Shown here: positions 1 through 10,920 of the stretch, piece after piece
Numbering within the stretch: position 1 is the first letter of the stretch
How the letters are laid out: every line of letters starts with the position of its first letter
From: Erythroxylum novogranatense
Lineage: Eukaryota; Streptophyta; Magnoliopsida; Malpighiales; Erythroxylaceae
Assembly: GCA_029891385.1 (NCBI GenBank)
Contig: CM057230.1
Location: forward strand, 31,079,402-31,143,401
Length of the DNA: 64,000 bases
Direction of reading: 5' to 3'
The notes under the pieces: generated by a model
The model's input: only the letters and a program-made list of their open reading frames with translations
What the model was told of the DNA's origin: nothing
Databases searched by the model: none
Translations under genes and position numbers: made by a program

Positions 1-8
1 GCCCCAAA

Positions 9-3000
9 TTGAAGAACAAAGAGAAGGAGAAAGTGAGTTCTGTAGCAAACGTTGCAAAATCTAGAGATAATGATTTTGAGTTTGCTTTGACTAGTTCATC
101 TGCTGATGGTCACTCCAAGGAGTGGATTTTTGATTCAGGTTGCACTTATCATATGTGTCCCATTCGGGAATGGTTATCTAGCTTCCAGGAGCTAGATGGT
201 GGAGTTGTTTTGATGGGAAATAATAATGCAAAACACAAGGATAGGTAAAATCTGTTTGAAGATGCGATGGTACGGTCGGAGAATTGAGTGATGTTCGGTA
301 TGTACGGATATGAAGAAAATCTTATCTCAATAGGAGCATTGGAATCCAAGGGTATCAAGATTACCATGAGGGTGGAATTCTCAAAGCGTGTCTTGGGCAC
401 TTGTGGTGATGAAAGGTACAAGACGAAATAACTTGTATTTTTTGGGGAATACGATTCTTGGTGGAGCAACTATCATCTGAAGCTGGCGATGGAGATACTT
501 CGAGACACTTACAAGGTTATGGCATATGCGTCTTGGGCATCTTGGTGAAAAAGCATTGCAAGGATTAGTGAAGCAAGGCTTATTGAAAGGCGAAAGACAT
601 GTAAGTTGGAATTCGTGAACATTGTGTATTGGGTAAGCAAACTAGAGTGAAATTTGTGCGCTATTCACCATACTAAAGGCATTCTAGATTATGTTCATAT
701 CGATGTTTGAGGACCTTCCAAGAATGCATCTTGGGGAGGTAGCCATTATTTTGTCTCCTTTATTGATGACTTCTCTAGGAGAGTATGGGTGTACACCATG
801 AAGCATAAAGATGAAGTCTTAAAGATATTCCTGAAGTGGAAAAAGATGGTTGAAATGCAAACCGGTCGAAAGATCAAGACTCTCAGATCAGATAATGGTG
901 GTGAATATAAGTCAGATCTTTTTTTGGAAGTCTGTCAAGATGAGAGTATTGTGAGGCATTTCACGGTTAGGGAGACACTACAACAGAATGGAGTGGCAGA
1001 GCGCATGAACCGTACTTTACTTGAGAAAGTTCGGTGTATGTTGTCTAATGCTGGTTTAGACAAGGTGTTTTGGGCTGAGGCAATTACTTATGCAAGCCAT
1101 ATTATTAATCGGTTGCCTACTACTGCAAACAATGATAAAACACCTATGGAGGTATGGTCTGGTAAACCTTGTACTGATTACAAGTATTTACACATATTTA
1201 GTTGTCCTGCTTACTATCATGTCAGGGAAAGCAAGTTGGATCCAAGAGCAAAGAGAGCTCTATTTATGGGCTTTAGCACTGGTGTGAAGGGATACCGACT
1301 TTGGTGTCCAGATGAGAAGAAATTTGTTGTAAGCAGGGATGTGACTTTTGATGAGACTGTTATGGTTAATCAAAACAAGCATAAATGGGAAATTGAAGCA
1401 ACCAAGACCATGAGTAGTTCAAAGCAGGTGGAGTTATTAAAACTCCAGTTGATCCAAGAAGGTCGATGTTCTGGAACTAGTCCCACAGATTGATTTTGAT
1501 AATGAGGACGAGGTTAATGAAGAGGAGGTACCTACCAAGAACCTCCACAACAACAAGATTCTATTGCAACTAGAAGATCAAGAAGGAAATTGAAAGCTCG
1601 CTCGGTTCGATATTGTGGCATATGCACTTCCAGTTATTGAAGATGATATTCCATCCACCTACAAAGAAGTCATCGGAGTTCAGAGAGTGTGGAGTGGAAG
1701 AAATCTATGGATGAGGAGATAAATTCTCTTCATAAAAATAAGACTTGGAAGCTGATTCAATTACCAAAAGGAAAGAAGGAAATTGGTTGTAAATGGGTAT
1801 ATCCTAAGAAGATGGAATCTCTGGGAAAAGAAAATGTAAGATTCAAAGTCAGATTGGTAGCTAAAGGCTATGCTCAGAAGGAAGGCATTGACTACAATGA
1901 GGTATTCTCTCCTGTAGTAAAACATTCTTTTATTCGTATTTTATTAGCTTTGGTTGTGCAGTTTGACCTTGAGTTGGCCCAACTTGATGTCAAGACGGCG
2001 TTCTTACATGGTGATTTGGAGGAAGATATTTTTATGCCTCAGCCAGAAGGGTTTACGGTTGTTGGTAAGGAAAATTGGGTTTGTAAATTGCAAAAATCAT
2101 TGTATGGTTTAAAGCAGTCTCCAAGACAATGGTACAAGCGATTTGACAGGTTTATGATTGAGCAGGAGTACACAAGAAGTCATTATGATCATTGTGTATA
2201 CTTTCGCAAGCTACAAGATGGAACCTTTATTTATTTGCTTTTATATGTTGATGATATGCTTATAGCATGTAAAAGCACAGTGGAAATTGAAAGATTAAAG
2301 ACTCAACTGAGTAATGAATTTGAGATGAAGGACTTGGGAGAAGCTCGAAAGATACTAGGTATGGAAATTGAAAGAGATAAAGCAAAAGGCAAGATTGATC
2401 TGTGTCAAAAGCAGTATTTGAAGAAGGTACTACAACGTTTTGGGATGAATGAAAATTCAAAACCGGTTAGTACACCTCTTGCTCCTCATTTCAAACTTAA
2501 TGCTTCTCTGTCTCCTAAAACAGATGAGGAGAGTCATTACATGGCTAAAATTCCATATGCAAGTGCTGTTGGTAGTTTGATGTATGCTATGGTGTGTACT
2601 AGGCCTGATATTTCATAAGCTGTTAGTATTGTCAGTAGATATATGTATAATCCAGGAAAAGGGCATTGGCAAGCTGTGAAATGGATTCTACGGTATATTC
2701 TGGGTACTGTGGATGTTGGTTTATCATTTCAGAAAGAAGACGTTAATGATAAATGTGTTGTTGGATATGTAGATTTTGATTACGCAGGTGATTTGGACAA
2801 GCGTAGGTCCACTACAGGTTTTGTATTCACTCTTACTGGAGGTCCAGTGAGTTGGAGATCAACTTTGCAATCTACAGTTGCTTTATCAACTACTGAGGCA
2901 GAATACATGGCAGTAACAGAAGCTATTAAAGAAGTCATCTGGCTTCAAGGGTTGCTTGATGACTTAGGGGTCCATCAGGACCATGTGGATGTTCATTGCG

Positions 3001-3224
3001 ACAGTCAGAGTGCTATTTATTTAGCAAAGAATCAAGTTCATTACATACGTACAAAACACATTGATGTGAGGTTCCATTTTGTTCGTGAGATTATTGATGA
3101 GGGAGATATTCTTCTTCAGAAGATTGGGACCGCTGATAATCCTGCTGATATGTTGACAAAACCAGTTTCGTTACTCAAGTTTAAGCATTGCTTAGACTTG
3201 ATTGATATTTGTAAAATTTGTTGA
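9..3224 (+). pseudogene. Decayed copia gag-pol polyprotein
   Basis: 9-248 holds the end of gag and the protease with a DSGCTYHMCP catalytic motif. About 250-790 is frame-broken but keeps GAG-pre-integrase traces (LWHMRLGHLGEKAL near 510-580). 789-1493 encodes the integrase core (RSDNGGEY, QQNGVAERMNRT). 1689-2618 encodes reverse transcriptase (QLDVKTAFLHGDLEEDIF, the YVDDM catalytic box near 2245), and 2643-3224 RNase H (STTEAEYMA, KHIDVRFHFVRE). RT and RNase H share one reading frame and are separated by a single TAA at 2616-2618. The region 1494-1688 between integrase and RT also carries stops. Everything points to an inactive copy that is still easily recognised. Confidence 0.93.
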
Positions 3225-3353
3225 TTGCCCCGTGAGGGATTGGGAGACGACTATTGGAAATTTCACTTCAAGGATTTGAGCCAAGGTGGAGATTGTTGAA
3301 TATTGACTCAAATGAAAAGTCAGAAATCTCAGTTACTTTCGGTGATCAAAATT

Positions 3354-3503
3354 GGAGGCTTTCACACCCAATGGAGGCTTTCACACTCAATGGCGGCTTT
3401 CACACTCAATGGAGGCTTTCACACTCAATGGCGGCTTTCACACTCAATGGAGGCTTTCACACCCAATGGAGGCTTTCACATCTTGGAGGCTTTCACACCC
3501 ATG
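3354..3503 (+). repeat. 19-bp tandem array in LTR U3, eight units
   Basis: Unit GGAGGCTTTCACACYCAAT is repeated head to tail. Six units are full length (3354, 3373, 3392, 3411, 3430, 3449), alternating GGAGG and GGCGG at the start in part of the run. A 17-bp unit follows at 3468 and a diverged one at 3485. The array ends about 8 bp before the TATA box, the position where plant retrotransposon enhancers such as the Tnt1 BII repeats lie. Confidence 0.95.
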
Positions 3504-3510
3504 AAGATCT

Positions 3511-3519
3511 CTATAAAAG
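3511..3519 (+). promoter_or_regulatory. LTR TATA box
   Basis: CTATAAAAG lies just downstream of the 19-bp array inside the LTR, the expected U3 core promoter position. Confidence 0.7.
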
Positions 3520-3839
3520 GGAAGCAAATGAAGGAGGAGAAGTAGAGAGCATCAGGAGAGCTTAAGGTTTCGGGTGTGAGAAGAGAGTGTTGTTTAGTGA
3601 GAGAGAAAAATCTTTTGTTTCTCTTTTCTGTGAGCTTGGTTTATTTTGGGTCTCTTGAAAAATTGAGTGACAAACACCATTGTATGCTCTCATTGATTAT
3701 AGTGAAATACTCAGTCGTCTCCAAACTGGACGTAGGCATTGCCGAACCAGTATAAAAATCTTGGTGTTCTTGTGTTGCTGTTTATTTTTCACTCCAAATT
3801 TATTCACGTTTCCGCACAACATAAATTATCTTTACCAAT

Positions 3840-5060
3840 GTCTATTTACAATTATATGATCTTCAAAAACTTGTCAAAAAAATAGATCATATGCAATACA
3901 ATCAATAATTATAAATACTCATATTTTCACAATTTATGCATTGATTAATAGTGTGCCTTGTACGTATTAATAGGTGTCAAACTACTTTTTTTGGATCAAC
4001 AAATTCATGCATTATTGAATTTGGCCTCCTAATTTATTTTAGGTAATATATTCATACATGCCTCAATTTGGCATTAGCTGATAGGCTCTTACCAAACACT
4101 TTTCATCGCACGCATATAGGAACACAAATTAACACTCTAACAAGGCTTTGATAAAAAGTTTTTAAAAAAAATTAACACATACAATGCATTGGTTCTGTGA
4201 AATATAATCACAAGCAGTACTCAATTATAGTAATATCTCTATGACACCTTAATCGCATAGATACATGTTATTGTAATTATTTGTCATATATCACATAATT
4301 TACAAGCATTATATGATCAAAACTTTAGATATCATATATTAACAAATCCTTATATTATTTGAACTATTACATAGAGTGTTTACAATTCTTCCTAAAATCC
4401 TAGAATTTAGATTATAAATTTTAATTGAAACACAATTAAAGAATCAATAACACAAAACTACAAATAATTAGTTTAGAAAATCTTATTTGAAATATACTAC
4501 CTCTTGATCACACAAATGTACCTAAAATTCCCTTTTGGTGTAAAAACTATAAGACTACTAAAACCTAATGTCTTTATGTTATCTACACTTTCACTTTCTA
4601 TATTAATTTTAGTGTAAACTAATAACTAAAATCGTTAAAAATAGCTTTCGAGAAAACTAGTTAACCAATGTTCAAATATGATTCCATATTGGTTTACTAG
4701 TAAGATTTATCATTTTACTAATGTCCCTAGCTTAGATGACTAATAAAAGTGAATTAATATTTGATGTCTTCTTCTAAATTATAGAAAATTCTTAAATTTA
4801 TATAGCCTTTTGACGGATCACATTTAATATCTTTATTAAAATTTATACTTAGTGTATTGAATTGTGCTTAGTTTTAGCAACACGTTGGATCAACATGTTT
4901 TTACATCAAAATTTTCACTTTTTCCTTTAAGTATTGTCAACACGATTGCTTTGTTTTTTACCTTTTAGATATCTAATTCAAGTTCTAACTCAATTCATAA
5001 ACATACTAATATATTGAATTCTTTCAAACTATCAAAATCGTAAAATGTCAAAACTTTAAG
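3840..5060. repeat. Diverged direct repeat, copy A
   Basis: AT-rich DNA that can be aligned by eye, with many differences and gaps, to 7140-8800. Shared landmarks in the same order: ATGCAATA with AATTTATGCATTGATTAATA (B: AATTTATACGTTAATTAATG); ACATGCCTCAATTTG (B: ACATGCTCGAATTTG); the block around 4190-4330 with GTCATATATCACATAATTT (B: GTCATATACCATGCAATTT); and TACCTTTTAGATATCTAATT (B: TACCTTTTAGACATCAAATC). Its left side is cut by the copia LTR at 3821. No open reading frame. It could be an old LTR, but no TG...CA ends can be placed. Confidence 0.6.
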
Positions 5061-5083
5061 GTCTCAATCTCACATTCTCCCCT

Positions 5084-5149
5084 CTTTAAAATACATTGTC
5101 TTTAAAACTTAACTCACTTTAAAATAAATTGTCTTTAAAACTTAACTCA
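5084..5149. repeat. 33-bp tandem duplication
   Basis: Two adjacent 33-bp copies that open CTTTAAAATA and close TTAACTCA (5084-5116 and 5117-5149), differing at one position. Confidence 0.9.
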
Positions 5150-6780
5150 CTAGGAGCATCATAACATTGATGATGCTTTTATATTAAGGATGTTTTTATC
5201 TCATCTTTCCTCCCATCTCTTAAGTAATCTCCCTTTTTAATTGTCTTTCTCATCAACATCATTGACCTCTCCAAAGTGACCTCATTCAATTTCAATGGTT
5301 TGTGCACAAATCCATAGGTTACAAATAGTATTGGCATAACTTATAAAGTCACACCTAGCTTGTTGTACCACTTTTTTCAATAATTTCAGTAAATTTTTTC
5401 AGCCCCTACTAATGTCATATGGTTAGCATCTTAAAAAATTGGGTTAATATTTGGGCAACCTTAATGACTAGCTTCACTGCTATTTTTTATTATGATCATT
5501 ATGACTCTTTTAGAAAAAAAATTAAAATGCTCTTATAGTACATAGTTGACGCTATCCATAAATCTAACTTGTTTTCATCTATCAAGTTTACTAAGCATCC
5601 AACTCCTTTAACTCTCCATCTATTATTTCCGATGACCCAAGGATTCAAAGGGCTTTCCAACTTATTCGTTTTCAAAATACAAAATTAGGTCTAGCATCAA
5701 TTTCAATATTAAGTAATCACCCTTCTTTAAACTAGATGCCTTTATGCCCTTCAAGATTATTAATTGACATGAAATTTCATTTTACCAACTAGTGAAATAG
5801 TAAAACTCTAGATGCAATCTATATTGGTTATCACTATATTGCTGATAGGTATGGCAATAAATTGGGGTGGACTATGGATGATGTTATCTGGACATGGCCT
5901 GAATCCTAATCAGTTTTAACTCATGTTACTTGAATATGAGCTTAAACAGGCTTTAGGTGGCCTGAAGCATACCAAAAGCTTGCAGGATCAAAGCCTAAAT
6001 ACCCAGCTATCAACCTGCTCAACTTGAACCATCATACCCTTTGAACTCTGTCCTCTCTAACTACCTCTTGGCTTAGATTTTCACACCTCCGCCAATTTTA
6101 ATAAGCAATAGAAGATTCAGAAATATACCAAGCTCCATGCCCATTCCCACTAATAAGACCTAGTCTATAACAAAACCACCATGGAACTTACTTATTCAGT
6201 TTTAATATTTCAATCCCATGCCATCTAGTCATACTCAAGAGAAATGCATATAGGCTGATAGAGTCACAAAAAGAACCACTAATAGAGGAGAAGTCGAGAA
6301 GAAACCTATAGATGGCCAATAATAGAAGAATTAAATGAACGAAGAAACGAAAACTTTCAAGGCACCAAATATTACTTTAATAAAGAGCAAGGGTTTATTA
6401 GTATTTTCAGGAGTTAATGAGACAATGATGCATTAACGTTAAAGGGCATAAATAGAATGAGTAGAGGAGTTCAACAAGCAACAAAGAAGAAAGAGAAGAA
6501 TCACGAGTAAGCTAAGCATTTACGTAACCATAGATAGCTAATCTATATGTCAGGTTCGAATTAGGTTAGATCTTCAAGTTTGAGCCTGAGTTTAACCTCA
6601 AGTGCAATTAACTCGAGCCACATATGTTGACTTTAAGCTTATTTGTCATTTTTGGTTATTGCTTTTAGTTATTTCTTTTTACATGCAATTTGCATTTCTC
6701 TATCCTTGCTTCACTAATTGCACTATTTCCTAAGATTCTATTCCTAACCTTAAACCTAAAGCTCTAATCACTTATCATGT
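5150..6780. other. Gene-free AT-rich stretch
   Basis: No reading frame, RNA gene or clear transposon end was recognised. The sequence lies between the two copies of the diverged repeat, so it may be the decayed internal part of an ancient LTR element, but I see no protein remnant that proves this. Confidence 0.4.
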
Positions 6781-7139
6781 ACCATCCCAAGTCACCCTTA
6801 TTAGACCTATAACAGATTGTCACCCAGTGACAAGGCCTAACTAAGCCTTATGGCTGGGTTAAAGCTAGACAATCAACACAAGTTTATAACACATTATAAT
6901 GTAATAGAGAGAAATATCTCTTTCATTAACCATGTATTGCAATCATCCAATTATAATACATAATTTGTATTAACCATCAATCATAAATTCAAGTATTAGT
7001 ATCCATTGTTTAATAGCATCCCTAGCTAAAACGTATTCAAGATCTTATTAAAACAAAGTCATGGTCGCATCCCTATAGATCCCCTTACTCTTCTTCAAAC
7101 TCCTCATATCAAATACCATAAAACAAGGTAGTATATACC

Positions 7140-8800
7140 AAGAAAAATAAAAATAATAAAATATATATTATTTTGTTATATCCATATGCACAAATTCTAA
7201 CCACCATTTGACACTCTTCTACCAATATGTCAAGAAATAAATTACATGCAATATATAATCGATATTAATAAATGCATATATACTTTCATAATTTATACGT
7301 TAATTAATGGGGTTAAATATAACACAAATGCTTGATAAGCCCAACATAGGTGTTGCCTAATTTGCCTTAACTAGTAGATCCTTACATGCTCGAATTTGCC
7401 CTTGTCTTATTGGTCCGAAGGAAAATTTATTCACGCCTTATTATAACATCAACTCATTTGTGCTAGGAAAGCAAGTTAATACATGTCTTAACCTAACATT
7501 GACTAAGTGTCATTTAGATAAGCTTATATCAATAGAGCTTTTGTTAGTAAAACTTTTGTTAGTAAAGTTTTTCTAAAAGACATTTTTAAGAAGTCAATTG
7601 ATTGTTTGATCATTATTTAAAAAGAGATTTTTGAAATAACTTCATACAATATATTGTTTAACAACATAAAATAAAAAGTACTTTTAATTTTAACTATATT
7701 TTATTTTGTAATAAATATTATTTATGTATATAAATATTATTTAAAATATATTAAACAATATACAAAGCACAATATATTAATTATTATATAATTTTAAACC
7801 ATAGAAAACATAAATAAAATATCTCTAACCAAATCTTTTATATAGATTTTAATATAAGTAAAACTAATAACAAAATAAATATTAAAAATATATACATGTA
7901 AAATAATATTATATAAATCTCAAAATAAACTTGAAGATGTGTTTGTGAGTATTGTGAAAATTATGTGTAAAACATAAAGGTAAATATGACTAAAAAATCG
8001 GTTCATTAATTGATCCAAAAAATATACCTGAAAAAGTACTTTTTTGAAAAGTTTTAAATTTGAACTTCTCAAAAAGTTGTATTTTAGTTCCAAAAAAATC
8101 ATTTCTATGAATAAAATTATTTTGGATTTTACAATCAAGCATTCAGTTTTCTTAAAAAATAGTTTTTGCAGTGAAAAAAATATTTATTCAACCTCTAAAA
8201 TCTAAAGCAAACAAGCACTAAAAGGTCTCAGTCAACCATCTCTCGTCACATAGACGTAACTATACACATGTAACTACGGACTCGATAAAAAGCAGTTACA
8301 AATAATACTCAAAATTATATTGCTATCTTTATAATACCTCAAGTCATGCAATTGTAGTTACATGTCATATACCATGCAATTTGCATCATTTATATGATTA
8401 CAAACTCAATTATCGTAAATTAACAAAACCACAAACTAGCTGTAATCGATTTTATAATTTTTCATAAAATTGGGAAATTAAAACATGTAAACATAATTTA
8501 ACAGTTGAATACATAGAACAATAAAACAATCAGCCTAGTAATCTATTATGAATTATATTTTTAATTTTCTATAATCCCTTGAATCACCTTAATCCTTATT
8601 TTATCAGAGCTTATATTCAATTTTTCAAAGTAATAGCATATTAAATCGACATACATCTCCACCAATTTTTGTCTTCTTCTTTTTAAGTTATGTTCTCAAA
8701 ATTGATCAATCTTATACCTTTTAGACATCAAATCCAAATTCCAACTCAATTCACAAATATTGTACAATCTTCTCAAAATGTTTAAATAACTGTTAAACAT
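7140..8800. repeat. Diverged direct repeat, copy B
   Basis: Same repeat as 3840-5060 in the same orientation, longer because a MITE-like insertion (7507-8218) splits it. It ends about 300 bp from the last recognisable exon of the truncated MATE gene, so insertion of this repeat family is a candidate cause of the truncation. Confidence 0.6.
7507..8218. mobile_element. MITE-like insertion within repeat copy B
   Basis: The 712-bp segment begins GTGTCATTTAG and ends GCAAACAAGCAC, whose reverse complement GTGCTTGTTTGC is a partial match. It is flanked on both sides by TAA (7504-7506 and 8219-8221). Copy A of the surrounding repeat lacks any equivalent sequence at this place (near 4140), consistent with an insertion. 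A TAA flank suggests a PIF/Harbinger-type element, but the terminal match is weak. An AT-only reading frame inside (7920-8138) is not a gene. Confidence 0.4.
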
Positions 8801-9250
8801 TTACAAAAGATTAAAGTAATGTATTGGCTGCCATGTATAGTTTAACTCAGTTGTTGCTTTGACTAGCCGACTCAAATTAATATTAAAAACGAAAATTAAG
8901 TCCGTTGTTAATTAATTAAGGAAATGGAAGATGCATGTCTCTGAGTTCGTACCAAGTTAAAGCAATAAAATAAGGTTATAGGTGGTGTAGGTAGGAACGT
9001 TAACGATGTTGATGTATGGAAGTTTGTGTATAGACTAAACTTTTTTCGTTCATAAATTGATAACTATGTGGAAGAAAGCAGAAAGATTCTACGTACCATA
9101 TGGCCAGTGCATCTATCGAGACCTCTGCGTTCTTCAAATAGCCGGCGAAGAGTATTAGCGCGGAGAAATACCACACCTCCAAGCTGCATACTTCCGAGGG
9201 AAGTTGACCTTTTTCAGTATACGTCCGCAGTAAATACACGTACTTTTTAA

Positions 9251-9420
9251 TGGGACAAGATCTTTTATTTAATATTATTCTGTTTTATTCTATCTCATAA
9301 AATCTCAGTTATTTATTTTACGAGATCTATGCGGGACTTACATGAGATCCACATAAATAAATGGTTAAAATTTATTAGACACAATAAAATATCATAATAT
9401 TAGACAAGAGATCTGAACTC
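9251..9420. mobile_element. Fold-back MULE-like MITE, copy 1
   Basis: A 170-bp sequence, GGGACAAGATCTTTTATTTA at one end and AGACAAGAGATCTGAACTC at the other, that is an imperfect palindrome over most of its length. It is flanked by CTTTTTAAT on the left and TTTTTTAAT on the right, compatible with an old 8-10 bp target duplication. Lies in the region where the missing MATE exons would be expected to follow. Confidence 0.65.
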
Positions 9421-9594
9421 TTTTTTTAATAGATACATCCATTGCTGCTACCCAGCCAAAGAAATGATAGTGCAAGAGATGGGTCACATGGGTCCATAGT
9501 TGTAATAGATGGTGACCAATTAAATGAAGTCATCTTATATTATATATTGAATATAGAATTAAAGAAACAAATACAAATAAAGCTTATAATCAAC

Positions 9595-9759
9595 GGGACA
9601 AGATCTTCTGTCCAATATTACTATATTTTATTCTGTCTCATAAAATCTCAGCTATTTATTTTGTGGGATTCTCGCAGGACTTATATGAAACCCACATAAA
9701 TAAATAACATTAATTGAAAACAATAAATCACCGTAATATTAAAGAAGAAATCTGGACTC
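9595..9759. mobile_element. Fold-back MULE-like MITE, copy 2
   Basis: Same family and orientation as 9251-9420: GGGACAAGATCTTCTGTCC at the start, then CTGTCTCATAAAATCTCAGC, ending AAATCTGGACTC. It lies in the intron between MATE exons 2 and 3. Terminal inverted repeats are about 70 bp and imperfect. The flanks (ATAATCAA and ATAACAAA) are a possible degraded duplication. Confidence 0.65.
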
Positions 9760-10920
9760 ATAACAAACATATAAGACTAGAATAAGTAAACCAATTTAAT
9801 TGAATTCTATTGGATGAAATTTTACTTCTCCTACAAGTTGATACCGATCAGTGAAGAGTATCTAATGAAGCCCTCACAGTAATTGCAGTGAAAATGAAGG
9901 GAGGGAGCGAGAGAGAATTGATTTACCAGATCATTACAGCCGATGCAAGCGATAACCTAACAAAACCCCACAAATTTTGGAAAGCTTTCCAAGAGAAACC
10001 AGTCCAAGCTCTTCCACAACTTCCACTTACAATATAAACAAACTGAGACGCATCTATAAGCCACCACGAGGCATTCAGAACCAGAGCAGCACCTTCCAAA
10101 CCCCACCCTAATTTCAGCATCAGCAGCCAGCTGAAGAACGTGTGTAGTACAAATGCCACCGCCGCTATCAGCGTCATCGCCACCATTTTGCTCTGAGCCT
10201 GCAGAAACTTCGACATTGGGAAGTTGAAAGCGAGTGCATATAGTTGAGGAATCATCCATATGGCAAACATCCCAGCTCCCTTGGATATTGCTTCCGTCTG
10301 CCCTATGAGCTTCAGAACCGGAGCTACGAAGATGTACATTAGATTAAGAAACAAAGCTGTGGTGAAGAGAATGACCCATGATCGCTGCATGTAGATTCCA
10401 AGCATGTTAAGTTGTCCAGCTCCAAAAGCTTGCCCACATAGTGTTTCCAGTGCGCTTCCCATGCCAAGCTAGTTCGATTAATTAGGTAACCAAGTTTGAG
10501 TTTCTATTAATATCGAAGCAAACCAAGACATGGTTTTGGAAATATAGCATGCAATATGAACTTTGTGGATATATATGTTGTACTTTGTACCATAAGACCA
10601 AATGAGAAGCCAGCGATGACGTTCTCAACGGAGAAGACGGCGAGTTGCAGAGTTCCGACGTGGCCGGCGAAAATTTGAGTGATGGCTTCAAGAGAGTATT
10701 GGCATAAAGCGGTGAAAATGGCTGGGCCGGCGAGGCTCCAGAGCTTGATGGACTCTCTGTAAAACTCCCTGAAGAAATCCTGGAATCCGGTAATCGGATG
10801 GATGTCGTCAGCGTCGGCGACGAAGGAGGAGGCAAAGGATGTGTTTGTTGTTGGTAAGGGAAGTGACTGTAAGGGGTCATCATGGTCCTGATCCACGAGT
10901 GGTTGCTCATAATCATCCAT

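Larger units (their letters stand above)
1..3821 (+). mobile_element. Ty1/copia LTR retrotransposon (Tork/Tnt1-like), 5' part outside window
   Basis: Domain order is protease, GAG-pre-integrase, integrase, reverse transcriptase, RNase H, which defines Ty1/copia (gypsy elements carry integrase last). A purine-rich tract (GGTGGAGAT) ends at 3293 and is followed directly by a TG that opens the 3' LTR, which closes in ACA at 3821. The 5' LTR, primer binding site and most of gag lie before position 1, so neither target duplication nor LTR divergence can be read. The coding part is broken in several places, so the copy cannot move by itself. Sub-family assignment to Tork/Tnt1 rests on the DSGCTYHMCP protease motif and general resemblance, not on a tree. 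Confidence 0.95.
3294..3821 (+). repeat. 3' LTR of the copia element (528 bp)
   Basis: The LTR starts TGTTGAATATTG straight after the polypurine tract and ends CGCACAACA. U3 contains a tandem array of 19-bp units (3354-3503) and then a TATA box CTATAAAAG at about 3511, so the transcription start of the element should lie near 3540. Small reading frames across 3254-3565 are by-products of the array and not genes. Confidence 0.85.
9097..10920 (-). pseudogene. Truncated MATE/DETOXIFICATION transporter (exons 1-3 only)
   Basis: Plant MATE proteins are 12-helix H+-coupled exporters of flavonoids, alkaloids and other metabolites at the vacuolar or plasma membrane. Exon 1 (10591-10920) starts MDDYEQPLVDQD and includes FFREFYRESIKLWSLAGPAI and the first helices. 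Exon 2 (9927-10468) starts LGMGSALETLCGQAFGAGQL, the family signature. Exon 3 (9097-9183, 87 nt) encodes CLEVWYFSALILFAGYLKNA. Junctions are clean: ATG|GTAC, ctag|CTTGG, TCTG|GTAAAT, gcag|CTTGG, ATATG|GTACG, and the phases agree across them. The encoded part is about 320 of roughly 500 residues. The exons for the second half (usually opening with a MNILGW-type motif) are absent below 9090, where repeat DNA begins. The closest group is the DTX27-35/TT12-like branch. A reading frame in exons 1-3 without any stop suggests recent loss. Confidence 0.85.

Noticed and set aside
3354..3503. CRISPR-like regular repeats
   Set aside because: Units are contiguous with no spacers, lie in a plant LTR, and no cas genes are possible in this context.
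3254..3565. Two overlapping reading frames with HTQWRLSHS / MAAFTLNGGF repeats
   Set aside because: They are translations of the 19-bp LTR tandem array in two frames, spanning the LTR boundary; not a repeat protein.
7920..8138. 72-codon minus-strand frame
   Set aside because: Built from AT-rich MITE sequence (Leu/Phe/Ile-rich), no family resemblance.
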